Shown one piece after another: positions 9,296 through 17,715 of a stretch of DNA of 62,058 nt. Each line of letters begins with the position of its first letter. Positions within the stretch are counted from its first letter, which is position 1. This DNA is from JAHFLV01 sp964367845 (lineage in GTDB: Bacteria; Patescibacteriota; Minisyncoccia; Phycocordibacterales; DATGWK01), in contig CAYIYW010000001.1 of NCBI GenBank assembly GCA_964367845.1, forward strand, positions 1 to 62,058, in the 5' to 3' direction. A program made the position numbers and the translations under genes. The notes beneath the pieces are model-generated. The model had not been told where the DNA came from, did no database searches, and saw only the letters and a program-made list of their open reading frames with translations.

Positions 9296-11736
9296 TTTTC
9301 TCTGAACTTAGAAAAAAAGAGGGGCGGGTGAGCGGGTTAGTCGCTCTGGACCGAGCAATGCCTCGCCAAGCGCGAGCGAAAATAAAAGGATTCTTGCTTA
9401 TCATTGCTCCGTTGCTCATGATGGTTCTCTTGTTTTTTGAGGAACAGACGGTCGTCTCGCCTGACACACTTTACGGCGTCATGTTTTTGGTTATTGCCTT
9501 TTGGCTGGTTATTTTTATGCTTGATTGTTTTTACTACGCTCATTATTTTAAGGGCGCTCATTTTTCTCTTTCGGAATGGGGTATAAACCGCCGTAAACCC
9601 GCTATACCGTACGAAATTTTAGAAATTGTCTCCCATACTCACTCGGCCGATTTAACCGGCGGGTTTTTGGCGTCCCGAGCAGGGAAAGACATTTTAATTC
9701 GGCTTGATGTCGCGCCCAAGGATGTTGAGCAATTTATGGCCGGTAATCGCGAAAAAGTTTACGCCGATTCAATTGTTTTTGCCGAACCAATAGTTCTCGC
9801 TTCTTTTGCAGCGACGGTTTTTGATTCTGACCAACGGTTTGCCGATTTTTTGATTGGTTACGGCGTCAGGCGTGAAGACCTGATTGGCACGGCGGTTTGG
9901 GTTTCCAATATATATGAGCGTCAAAAAGAGGCCTATCGTTGGTGGGGGCGAGATTCGCTCGGTCGGATTAAAGGGATAGGCAAGGACTGGTCGCGGGGCG
10001 AAACCTATCTTCTTGAACAGTACGGGACCTTCGCCGCGCCGGAGTCAGACGAAATTCTTTTCAAAAAAGAAATTGACGAACTTGAGCAGGTTTTGGCCAG
10101 AACCTCCGGCGCGGATGCTCTTTTGGTGGCTGAAGAAAGCAGTGAACTCACGGCGGTCATTGCCGGTCTGGCCGGCCGGATTCGGGACGGCTCCGTTTTG
10201 CCGCAGATTGAGCACAAACGGCTTTTATTGCTCAATGAAACGGCGATTGAGCAGGCGTCTGTCGCTGAAGGTCAGTTTGAAACGCTCATCATCCGCCTTT
10301 TCAATCAGGCCGTAAACGCCGGCCACATAATTTTGGTTATTCCGAATTTTCCGTCATTCACTGTAGCCGCCAAAAAACATGGCATTGATATTGTTGAACT
10401 TCTTCAACCGTATCTGGCCTCCTCAGCTCTTCAAATTGTCGCTTTTGCCGTTAAAGATTCTTATGTTGAATCGCTTGCGCGCCACACCGAATTGATGAGC
10501 CGGTTTGAGCGGATTTTTATAGAAAATGAAAACAGCGCCGTAATCGTTAGAGCCCTTGAGCGCAAGGTTTATGACATTGAACGCGTAGCCCATCTTTTTT
10601 TCACTTATCAATCTCTGGTGGCGGTTACCGCCGGCGCCAGCCGGTATTTTTCCGGCGCGGTTGCGGAGGATAAGGCCTTAGACATCTTTGACGAGCTTGT
10701 GCCTCGGCTCATTCAAAAAAGAGTCCGCAGAGTTTTGGCTTCGGATGTTGACGAACTCATCACACTAAAAACCGGCATTCCGACCGGTCAGGCCAACCAA
10801 GCTGAACGAAGCAAGCTTTTGAAACTGGAATCAATTCTCCACGAACGAATCGTGGGACAGGATGAAGCAATTCAATCAATCGCCAAAGCGATGCGCCGAG
10901 CTCGTTCCGGCATTGCTGACAGCAAACGGCCCCTGGGCTCGTTTCTTTTCCTCGGCCCGACTGGCGTCGGTAAAACCGAAACCGCCAAGACGCTAGCCCG
11001 CGCGTTTTTTGAATCCGAAGACAAAATGGTTCGTTTTGACATGTCGGAATACAATTCTCCGGACGCTCTTTCTCGGCTTATCGGGTCAGGCGGAACCGAA
11101 ATGGCGGTAACGGGTATTTTAGCCGAACGGATTCGCGAGTACCCGTACTGCGTTTTGCTTCTTGATGAATTTGAAAAGGCCGATTCAAAAGTTCACGACC
11201 TTTTCCTGCAAATCATAGACGAGGGTCAATTTTCCGATGTTCACGGCAAAAAAGTTAATGCCAGGAATTTAATCATAATCGCCACATCAAATGCCGGCAG
11301 TGATTTTATCTGGGAGTTGGCTCAAAACGGGAAGGACCCGTCTCAAAATCATGATTTAATAATTCAGCATTTGGTAAAAGAGAGGATTTTTAAGCCGGAG
11401 TTGATAAACCGGTTTGACGGCGTCGTTATTTTTCATCCGTTGAATGACGAGCACAGGAAGAAGATTGCGGTAATTCTTTTGAATGAATTGCAGTCGCGGC
11501 TCGGCGAACAAGGGCTTGTTCTGAACATTACCGATGAGCTGATAACTTTCGTGGCTCTTCAAGCGAAAGAAAAATCCTTCGGCGCCAGACCACTGCGACG
11601 AATCATTCAGGACAAAATTGAAGAAATTATCGCCCGACGACTGCTTGAAGGAAAAATAAAAAAAGGCGACACAGTAACGATAACCGCAGAAGACCTGGAG
11701 TTCGGAGTAAACCAATATCGCGATTCAAACCAATAA
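9292..11736 (+). CDS. Membrane-anchored Clp/Hsp100-type AAA+ ATPase with degenerate D1
   Basis: The 814 residues start with two predicted TM segments (about residues 37-52 and 60-85). The second AAA domain is canonical: Walker A GPTGVGKTETAK near residue 555, RFDMSEYNSPDAL, Walker B LLLDEFEK near 623, and sensor IIIATSNAGSDFIW. A ClpB-type C-terminal small domain follows. The first AAA region (about 245-500) keeps a LLLLNETAIEQ-like strand but lacks a recognisable GxxGxGKT, so it is probably non-hydrolysing. No ClpP-type gene is adjacent. It may unfold membrane or membrane-proximal substrates. Confidence 0.88.
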   Translation: MIFSELRKKEGRVSGLVALDRAMPRQARAKIKGFLLIIAPLLMMVLLFFEEQTVVSPDTLYGVMFLVIAFWLVIFMLDCFYYAHYFKGAHFSLSEWGINRRKPAIPYEILEIVSHTHSADLTGGFLASRAGKDILIRLDVAPKDVEQFMAGNREKVYADSIVFAEPIVLASFAATVFDSDQRFADFLIGYGVRREDLIGTAVWVSNIYERQKEAYRWWGRDSLGRIKGIGKDWSRGETYLLEQYGTFAAPESDEILFKKEIDELEQVLARTSGADALLVAEESSELTAVIAGLAGRIRDGSVLPQIEHKRLLLLNETAIEQASVAEGQFETLIIRLFNQAVNAGHIILVIPNFPSFTVAAKKHGIDIVELLQPYLASSALQIVAFAVKDSYVESLARHTELMSRFERIFIENENSAVIVRALERKVYDIERVAHLFFTYQSLVAVTAGASRYFSGAVAEDKALDIFDELVPRLIQKRVRRVLASDVDELITLKTGIPTGQANQAERSKLLKLESILHERIVGQDEAIQSIAKAMRRARSGIADSKRPLGSFLFLGPTGVGKTETAKTLARAFFESEDKMVRFDMSEYNSPDALSRLIGSGGTEMAVTGILAERIREYPYCVLLLDEFEKADSKVHDLFLQIIDEGQFSDVHGKKVNARNLIIIATSNAGSDFIWELAQNGKDPSQNHDLIIQHLVKERIFKPELINRFDGVVIFHPLNDEHRKKIAVILLNELQSRLGEQGLVLNITDELITFVALQAKEKSFGARPLRRIIQDKIEEIIARRLLEGKIKKGDTVTITAEDLEFGVNQYRDSNQ

Positions 11737-11781
11737 TGCGCTTCGGCTTGCGTTGACGGCTTTCTCGGCTAAAATGGTTAG

Positions 11782-12843
11782 GTGAAAAAAGAGAAAGAAA
11801 ATTTCTGGCAAAAACTAAAGAACGCGGCGCCTTTTATTCCGAGTGCCCACGGAATTGTTCCGGGCGCCGACGGAGTCAAAAATCCTATCATTGTTTTAGC
11901 GCCGATGGCGGATGTCACCGACGCGGCTTTTCGGAGAATCATCGCCAAGTGTGGCAAGCCGGATGTCATGTGGACAGAGTTCGTTTCAGCCGACGGGCTT
12001 TTTATGGGCGGTAAGGACGCTCTCATGAAAAACCTGATTTTTACCGAGGCCGAGCGACCGATTGTCGCCCAATTTTTTACCGCTCGGCCGGAGATGATGA
12101 AAAAAGCGGCGGCCCTTGCCAAAAAACTCGGCTTTGACGGAGTGGACATCAATATGGGTTGTCCGGACAGAAGTATTGAAAAGCAAGGAGCCGGAGCGGC
12201 TCTTATCAAAACTCCGAAGTTGGCACGTGAAATAATCCGGGCGGCTAAAGAGGGCGCAACCGGCCCTGACGGTTCGGATATTCTGCCGGTGTCGGTAAAA
12301 ACCCGGGTCGGTTTCAATGTCAATCAATTGGAGACATGGCTTCCGGAGCTTTTAGCCGAGGAACCGGCGATGATTACCATTCACGCTCGGACTAGAAAAG
12401 AAATGTCCAAAGTTTCGGCGCGCTGGGAGGAAGTGAAAAGGGGAGTGGAAATCAGAAACCGGTTGAATTCAAAGACCTTGATATTCGGAAACGGCGATGT
12501 GAAGAATGTGAACGAAGCAAAACAAAAGGCCATTGAAACCGGTTGCGACGGTGTGATGCTTGGACGGGCAATTTTCGGCAACCCTTGGCTCTTTAGCGAG
12601 CGCGACCCCCAAAAAATTTCAATAAAGGAAAAATTGCAGGTTCTTACGGAACACACAAAACTTTTTGAAGAATTACTCGGCGACCGGAAGAATTTTGCAG
12701 TCATGAAAAAGCATTTCAAAGCGTATGTGCACGGTTGGGACGGGGCAAGGGAGTTACGAGCGCAACTCATGGAGACACAAAACGCCAAGGAAGTGGAAGA
12801 GACAATCTGGGGATATCTTAAATTCTATAATATCCAGAAATAG
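11782..12843 (+). CDS. dus: tRNA-dihydrouridine synthase (Dus family)
   Basis: Dus enzymes are FMN-dependent reductases making dihydrouridine in tRNA loops. The 353-residue protein has APMADVTDAAFRR near residue 37, the active-site Cys in NMGCPDRSI near 130, KTRVG near 175, IHARTRKE, and the FMN-phosphate motifs GNGDV and GRAIFGNPWLF. The start is GTG at 11782, and the nearest upstream ATG is closed by a stop after three codons. The subfamily (DusB-like) is likely but not certain. Confidence 0.94.
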   Translation: MKKEKENFWQKLKNAAPFIPSAHGIVPGADGVKNPIIVLAPMADVTDAAFRRIIAKCGKPDVMWTEFVSADGLFMGGKDALMKNLIFTEAERPIVAQFFTARPEMMKKAAALAKKLGFDGVDINMGCPDRSIEKQGAGAALIKTPKLAREIIRAAKEGATGPDGSDILPVSVKTRVGFNVNQLETWLPELLAEEPAMITIHARTRKEMSKVSARWEEVKRGVEIRNRLNSKTLIFGNGDVKNVNEAKQKAIETGCDGVMLGRAIFGNPWLFSERDPQKISIKEKLQVLTEHTKLFEELLGDRKNFAVMKKHFKAYVHGWDGARELRAQLMETQNAKEVEETIWGYLKFYNIQK

Positions 12844-12906
12844 CTATATTTCCAGCCATTTTGTGACAATTTTAAGCGATGGACGCGCGGGAAACATCAT
12901 TTTTGA

Positions 12907-12935
12907 TTGACAATTTTTTGGAGATGTGCTAGGTT
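12907..12935 (+). promoter_or_regulatory. Promoter of the 13045 mini-gene
   Basis: A perfect -35 TTGACA (12907-12912), 17 nt, then TAGGTT (12930-12935). The predicted leader of about 100 nt contains TGTTCTTTTCA (12984-12994), a weak boxA-like match, and an SD (GAAGGAG) before the small ORF. Confidence 0.65.
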
Positions 12936-13044
12936 ATATGCGTCATCAGTCGCACATTATGTGTCGATTGAGTTTGACAAGAGTTGTTCTTTTCATCGTC
13001 CGCTTGTGCCAAATACAAGCACAACAGCGAAGGAGACCCCAGAT

Positions 13045-13149
13045 ATGACCGTCTTCAGTCGCGGTTCCGTGGTCGTCGCACATTGCATTCCTGTTCCCAG
13101 CAGCGTCGGTCGCGACACCGGCAACGTCGGCATTCGGCATCGGCGGTAG
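13045..13149 (+). CDS. Small basic peptide, 34 residues (unknown)
   Basis: An SD GAAGGAG lies about 10 nt before the ATG. The peptide runs MTVFSRGSVVVAHC and ends RHRR, with one Cys and six Arg. About 140 nt separate its stop from the terminator at 13291. It could be a real small protein, or a short reading frame in a structured RNA. The clean promoter-SD-terminator frame around it favours a true transcription unit. No family recognised. Confidence 0.45.
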   Translation: MTVFSRGSVVVAHCIPVPSSVGRDTGNVGIRHRR

Positions 13150-13290
13150 GGCAGGCGCCCGCGGCGAGCCGATTCGCTTCTCTGTTTGTTCGTTGGTTTG
13201 CGCAGGACTCTCAGGCGCTAATTGCCATTCAGGTCAACGAATTCCCGCGACTTGTCTGTGCTAGTGCCGACTGTGTCCGCCAATCATCTG

Positions 13291-13328
13291 AAACCCCGCA
13301 TCCATAAGGGTGGAGCGGGGTTTTTTCT
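13291..13328 (+). terminator. Rho-independent terminator
   Basis: AAACCCCGC pairs with GCGGGGTTT, with an inner ATCC/GGGT stem, followed directly by a T run (13321-13326). It is a strong intrinsic terminator for the 12907 unit. Confidence 0.92.
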
Positions 13329-13355
13329 TTGTCCACATATGTCGTTAAACGTGTG

Positions 13356-13383
13356 TTGCCTCAATTTATCCGCGGTGTATGAT
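13356..13383 (+). promoter_or_regulatory. Promoter of the 13461 mini-gene
   Basis: TTGCCT (13356-13361), 16 nt, TATGAT (13378-13383). AGTTCTTT (13436-13443) in the leader is a partial boxA-like match, followed by SD GGGAGGA. Confidence 0.6.
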
Positions 13384-13460
13384 AGGGTTTATTCAGCTTT
13401 CCTTCCCATATCGTGTGATTTGGGGAGCTGGATGCAGTTCTTTTTGACGGGAGGACCCAT

Positions 13461-13577
13461 ATGGATCCACGGCGGATGTTTGCGTCCATCGTCAGGCGGT
13501 ATCCCGGCGAAGGCGGGGGTTGCCTGGGCAAGAATGGTCGCAATCTCATGAGGGACATCGGTTCCACTTCCCGGTGA
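13461..13577 (+). CDS. Small basic peptide, 38 residues (unknown)
   Basis: SD GGGAGGA lies about 6 nt before the ATG. The peptide begins MDPRRMFASIVRRYP, has a GEGGGCLGKNGRN stretch and ends GSTSR. It contains seven Arg and one Cys. Like its upstream neighbour at 13045 it sits in its own unit with promoter and terminator, but the two peptides are not similar in sequence. No function can be assigned. A non-coding RNA remains possible. Confidence 0.45.
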   Translation: MDPRRMFASIVRRYPGEGGGCLGKNGRNLMRDIGSTSR

Positions 13578-13653
13578 TGCAGGGCGTTCCCTCGCGGTTT
13601 CTCACTTGTTGAGATGCCAACCCAATCGGGCTTTAGATAGCCCAAGTGTTCAC

Positions 13654-13690
13654 AACCCCTCTCTGTTAGGTAGCAGAGAGGGTTTTTCTT
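13654..13690 (+). terminator. Rho-independent terminator
   Basis: AACCCCTCTCTG pairs with CAGAGAGGGTT (one bulged C), followed by TTTTTCTT. A smaller hairpin GGGCT-TTAGAT-AGCCC (about 13628-13643) precedes it. Confidence 0.93.
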
Positions 13691-13772
13691 ACCCTTTATT
13701 TGTTAGGAAATCTGATTTTGGGGAAAAGGCCGTTTTTTTATTTTTCACCCGACTTTTTGATATACTAGACCG

Positions 13773-14852
13773 ATGAAGGAGCAGAAAAAACAAACCGCCC
13801 TTTACAGAAAATATCGGCCGGAAACATTTAAGGATGTAATCGGTCAGGACCATGTGGTCAAAGTCATTGAGAACTCAATCAAACTTGGCAATATTTCTCA
13901 CGCCTATCTTTTTGCCGGCTCGCGTGGCACGGGCAAAACATCTGTCGCCAGAATTTTTGCTCGGGCAATCGGCACAAGCGACATAGACCTCCATGAGATG
14001 GACGCCGCTTCAAACCGCGGCATTGACGATATCCGAGAAATTCGCGAGGGCGTAAATACTGTTCCCTTTGAATCAAAATACAAGGTTTACATTATTGACG
14101 AAGCGCACATGCTCATGAAGGACGCTTTTAATGCCCTCCTTAAAACTTTGGAAGAACCGCCGGCTCACGTAATTTTCATTCTGGCAACGACAGAACAGGA
14201 AAAATTGCCCGAAACCGTTATTTCCAGATGCCAGACCTTCACTTTCAAAAAGCCAAACCAAGAGATTCTGCGGGAGTCGGTCTCAATAATCGCCAAGAAA
14301 GAAGGTTTTGCGCTGGAGCCGGACGCGGCTGACCTTATCGCACTTTTAGGCGACGGCTCCTTCCGTGACACTCAAGGAATTTTACAGAAAGTCATTTCGG
14401 CTTCGGGCGGGTCTTCCCGCGACGCTGGCGGTAAAAAAATCTCGCGAGAGGAAGTTGAGCTAGTTACGGGCGCGCCGAGGAGAACCGTCGTGAACGCTTT
14501 TATTGATTCGCTGGCGGAAGGGAATTTGCAAAAAGGAATTACGGCTTTGCACAACGCGGCGGAAAATAACATTGACATGGGCATATTTTCTAAATTGATT
14601 CTGGAGAAACTCCGGTTTATTTTGCTTTTGGCTAATGCGCCGGACATGAGCAAAATAATTGAGGCCCGAGTTTCGGCTGAAGATTTTGAATATCTAAAAA
14701 AACTTGCGGCGGGGAACGCGAAAAATTTATCTTTTGACGCCCTTCTGGAAATTCTTAAAGCCAGCCAGCTCATCGGCCGGGCGTTTATTCCCGAGCTGCC
14801 GCTTGAACTTGCGCTGATGAAGATTGTGGGGCAGGATAGAAGCGCGCAATAG
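13773..14852 (+). CDS. dnaX: DNA polymerase III clamp-loader subunit DnaX (short, zinc module absent)
   Basis: DnaX is the ATPase motor of the clamp loader. The 359-residue protein has YRKYRPETFKDVIGQ, Walker A FAGSRGTGKTSVARI near residue 48, Walker B VYIIDEAHML, and sensor 1 ATTEQEKLPETVISRCQ. The usual Cys4 zinc module between Walker A and the EIDAAS motif is missing: the chain passes straight from ARAIGTS to HEMDAASNRG. The tau-specific C-terminal domains are absent, so only a gamma-like product is expected. TATACT (13761-13766) 6 nt before the ATG predicts a leaderless mRNA. Confidence 0.93.
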   Translation: MKEQKKQTALYRKYRPETFKDVIGQDHVVKVIENSIKLGNISHAYLFAGSRGTGKTSVARIFARAIGTSDIDLHEMDAASNRGIDDIREIREGVNTVPFESKYKVYIIDEAHMLMKDAFNALLKTLEEPPAHVIFILATTEQEKLPETVISRCQTFTFKKPNQEILRESVSIIAKKEGFALEPDAADLIALLGDGSFRDTQGILQKVISASGGSSRDAGGKKISREEVELVTGAPRRTVVNAFIDSLAEGNLQKGITALHNAAENNIDMGIFSKLILEKLRFILLLANAPDMSKIIEARVSAEDFEYLKKLAAGNAKNLSFDALLEILKASQLIGRAFIPELPLELALMKIVGQDRSAQ

Positions 14853-14867
14853 AGAAAATTCTTATAT

Positions 14868-14938
14868 TGGGAGATCGTCTAATGGTAGGACGGGGAGCTT
14901 TGGACTCCTAAATCTAGGTCCGATTCCTAGTCTCCCAG
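14868..14938 (+). tRNA. tRNA-Gln (anticodon UUG)
   Basis: The acceptor stem TGGGAGA/TCTCCCA has U1-A72, as usual for tRNA-Gln, with G as discriminator. The anticodon stem-loop GGGAG-CTTTGGA-CTCCT gives UUG. The D arm and a GGTCCGATTCC T-arm are present. The CCA is not encoded. An AT-rich accessory block follows downstream. Confidence 0.95.
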
Positions 14939-14996
14939 CAATTTCGCAGAAAGTAAAAAATCGCCCGAAATCGCATCGTCGCAAACCACAAGTGGA

Positions 14997-15041
14997 GGGC
15001 GGGGCGGAATTCCCCCCTGAAACCCCCCTTCCGCCCCGCCC
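14997..15041. repeat. Perfect 13-bp GC-rich inverted repeat downstream of tRNA-Gln
   Basis: GGGCGGGGCGGAA (14997-15009) and TTCCGCCCCGCCC (15029-15041) are exact complements around a C-rich loop. A TTATTTTTT tract lies about 10 nt later, so it may end the tRNA transcript. The rest of 14939-15225 shows nothing else clear. Confidence 0.7.
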
Positions 15042-15225
15042 GCACTAATCCTTATTTTTTCGGGGATTTTTGAGACAAAAGCAAAAGGAAAACGGGGAGT
15101 GAAGATGAGGGTGCGGTTGAGGACGAGTGGGTTCGAGCCGACTTTTTGGAAGAATGAGCGGATTTTCGTAGTATCTGTACTCTCTGCCTTGATGGGAAAT
15201 AAAATCTCAATATTATTAATGAAAT

Positions 15226-15916
15226 ATGAAAACAGAATTTGTACAAAACCTTGATGATGGAAAAGTGATAGATGTCGCCTGTCAATTCTGCGGACATGAA
15301 ACGAAGCATATAGTCTTGAAATCTGTAGAACGTAAATGGGGTAATGATGACATCCAAGGAAATGATTCATATCAGATAATTCAATGCCGAGGATGTGAAA
15401 ATATCTCTTACCAAACAGAGAGTAGTAATAGTGATCATTATAATTATGTGGGGGATGATGGTGATATGGAATATAGTAGTAATGTTACGATTTATCCCCA
15501 TAGAGTCTCGGGTAGAATTCAGTTGGAAAATTTATGGAGAGTCCCTCATACAGTATCAAAGATTTACAAAGAAACATTCGAATCAATAGGCGCTGGCCCG
15601 CATATTTTGGCAGGATTAGGATTACGTGCGATCGTAGAAGCAGTTTGTGTTACTGAAGGTGCCACCCAATGGGATTTTCATAAAAAGATTAGTTATTTAG
15701 TATCTACAGATAAGCTTACTAGAGCAGGGGGTGATCTCCTCTTACATAATTCGAGACATTGGAAATGAGTCTGCTCATAAGTCCATACCAATAAAACCAG
15801 GTGATATTGATATCGCAATAGAGATAGTTGAGAGTTTGCTAAAAAACGTATATATAATTCCAGCAGAAACAGAAAAACTCGACAAAAAGAAAATTTCTGA
15901 CGATAAAAGATTATGA
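15226..15916 (+). pseudogene. DUF4145-type protein, interrupted by a frameshift
   Basis: The first 180 codons read CQFCGHETKHIV near residue 20 and QCRGCENISY (two CxxC pairs), then a helical domain AGLGLRAIVEAVC. The frame then stops at 15768. The continuation is one frame over, from about 15731 (IIRDIGNESAHKSIP), and is the RxxGNxAAH-like signature of DUF4145 C-termini, ending at 15916. A single-base indel near 15740 explains both parts. It may be an assembly error rather than a true lesion. It overlaps the next start by ATGA. DUF4145 domains are common in defence-related proteins. Confidence 0.75.
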
Positions 15917-16659
15917 GTAGGATTTATAGGAAAATCAATTTAATAAGGGTAAGGCTTCAGGAAACTGTGACTAAAAATAATGTCTATGTCTTTTTTCGAC
16001 TGATAATCATTTTATTTTTTATTTTTGGCAGTTCTGTGCTTGTAATTGAGAAATTAACCCCTTCTGATTATACAATCAAATTTGAAAGAGAGTGTGATGG
16101 AATAAAGTGTGAAAAAATCAAGGTGATTGATTCCGAAAGAAGTGCAAGTATTGAAAATGAGGTAGAAGCATTGTCCGCATCTCTTGAAAGAATAGATTTC
16201 TTTGCGAGATTCACATTTTTACGGTTTGATTTTCAGACTACCAATCAATCGCAGTTCGCTTTTGTCGTAACTCAGCCGCGGTATGAAAAAGGAGTTGATA
16301 TTATGATGCAGTGCAATCTTAATGGTAAGGATTATATTTTTTCTCCAAATTCTGGAATCATTTTTACACAAAAATCTTCGATTCGAGATATTATAAGTGA
16401 GCTTAATAAAATACAGAATATCCTTATTACCTGCAATCCTGCACCGCAAAACATTGAGAATGTTGTAGATAAGCCACTTATAGTCGCTCCTGAAGCGGAA
16501 GTCCAATTTATCTACAAAGAAGAAAAGTATCATCTGAAGTTTTTGCCTGATAAACTAAACTACTTTCTAACAGTATTGCAGATGTTTATAATCACAGGCA
16601 TTTTTCTCGGTGCGTACTTCGAAATATCCAGATTCATAAACAAGGGGTTAAGAAAATAG
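15913..16659 (+). CDS. Two-TM protein with large extracytoplasmic domain (unknown)
   Basis: 248 residues. An N-terminal TM (LIIILFFIFGSSVLVIEKL, about residues 31-50) and a C-terminal TM (MFIITGIFLGAYF, about 225-238) bracket about 170 polar residues containing three or four Cys. No signal-peptide cleavage site is evident. The start overlaps the DUF4145 stop by 4 nt, so the two are probably translationally coupled partners. AT-rich and unlike the core genes in base composition. No family recognised. Confidence 0.7.
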   Translation: MSRIYRKINLIRVRLQETVTKNNVYVFFRLIIILFFIFGSSVLVIEKLTPSDYTIKFERECDGIKCEKIKVIDSERSASIENEVEALSASLERIDFFARFTFLRFDFQTTNQSQFAFVVTQPRYEKGVDIMMQCNLNGKDYIFSPNSGIIFTQKSSIRDIISELNKIQNILITCNPAPQNIENVVDKPLIVAPEAEVQFIYKEEKYHLKFLPDKLNYFLTVLQMFIITGIFLGAYFEISRFINKGLRK

Positions 16660-16673
16660 TATAAAATAAACCC

Positions 16674-17696
16674 ATGGAACCCCCAAATTCCCAGATCGTC
16701 ATATACAAAGATAAAAATGGAAACATCAAGATCGATGTCCGGTTTGACGGCGACACGGTTTGGCTAACCCAAGACACCATCGCGACCCTCTATGACAAAG
16801 GCCGTTCAACAGTGACCGAGCATATCCAGAATGTTTTTCAAGAAGGTGAATTGGAGGAAAATTCAGTATGTCGGGAATTCCGACGAACTGGTGCTGATGG
16901 CAAGGAATACCTCGTCAAATACTACAATCTAGGCCTTATCATCGCTGTGGGATACAGAGTGAAGTCTTCACAAGGCACAGCTTTCCGTAAATGGGCAACG
17001 GAGCGACTTTCGGAGTATGTTGTCAAAGGATTCGTGATAGATAGTGAAAGACTCAAAAATCCAGATCTCCCGTTCGATTATTTTGAGGAACTTGAGCAAA
17101 CCATCGCGGATATTCGAAGTAGTGAAAAGAGATTCTACCGAAAGATCACCGACATTTACGCCACAAGCGTAGATTATGATCCAACCAACGATCAGAGTCT
17201 TTTGTTTTTCAAAACTGTGCAGAACAAAGTCCACTATGCAGTCACTGGTAATACTGCCGCGGAGATCGTAGTTGAAAGAATAGATAGTGCAAAAAAGAAT
17301 CTAGGGCTGACAAATTTCCGAGGAGCAAAACCGACAAGAGAAGAAGTGGTGATTGCGAAAAATTATTATAACAAGGAGGAATTAACCCAGCTCAATGCTT
17401 TGGTGGAACAATATCTAATATTTGCCACAGAACAAGCTCGTCGCAGAATACCCATGACCATGAAGGATTGGATAGAAAAACTGCATGGATTTTTGACTAT
17501 CAATGATAGAAATATCCTGAAAGATGCAGGCGAAATATCTCATGAATTGATGAAAGAAATTGCCGAGAAAAAGTTTGACGAATATAAACAGATAGAAGCG
17601 CGACAGGATGTCGATTTTGATGAGGTGGCGTTGAAGGCGATTGAGGGTGCAAAGGTTAGAAAGTTATCTTCAAAGAGTAGAAAGAAGGGTTTATGA
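16674..17696 (+). CDS. RhuM family protein (virulence RhuM / Fic-DOC-associated)
   Basis: 340 residues with the family signature: IVIYKDKNGNIKIDVRFDGDTVWLTQDTIATLY at the N-terminus (a KilA-N/Bro-like DNA-binding fold), GRSTVTEHI, FRKWATERLSEYVVKGF near 115, then YATSVDYD and the long helical C-terminal half. RhuM homologues are widespread on mobile islands and beside toxin or restriction genes. A TATAAA-like -10 lies about 10 nt before the ATG. It starts 14 nt after the previous gene. Confidence 0.9.
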   Translation: MEPPNSQIVIYKDKNGNIKIDVRFDGDTVWLTQDTIATLYDKGRSTVTEHIQNVFQEGELEENSVCREFRRTGADGKEYLVKYYNLGLIIAVGYRVKSSQGTAFRKWATERLSEYVVKGFVIDSERLKNPDLPFDYFEELEQTIADIRSSEKRFYRKITDIYATSVDYDPTNDQSLLFFKTVQNKVHYAVTGNTAAEIVVERIDSAKKNLGLTNFRGAKPTREEVVIAKNYYNKEELTQLNALVEQYLIFATEQARRRIPMTMKDWIEKLHGFLTINDRNILKDAGEISHELMKEIAEKKFDEYKQIEARQDVDFDEVALKAIEGAKVRKLSSKSRKKGL

Positions 17697-17715
17697 TTGG
17701 TTATACATTAATTCC

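Noticed and set aside
11753..11775. TTGACG/TAAAAT promoter before dus
   Set aside because: The hexamers are only 11 nt apart, too short for a sigma-70 type promoter.
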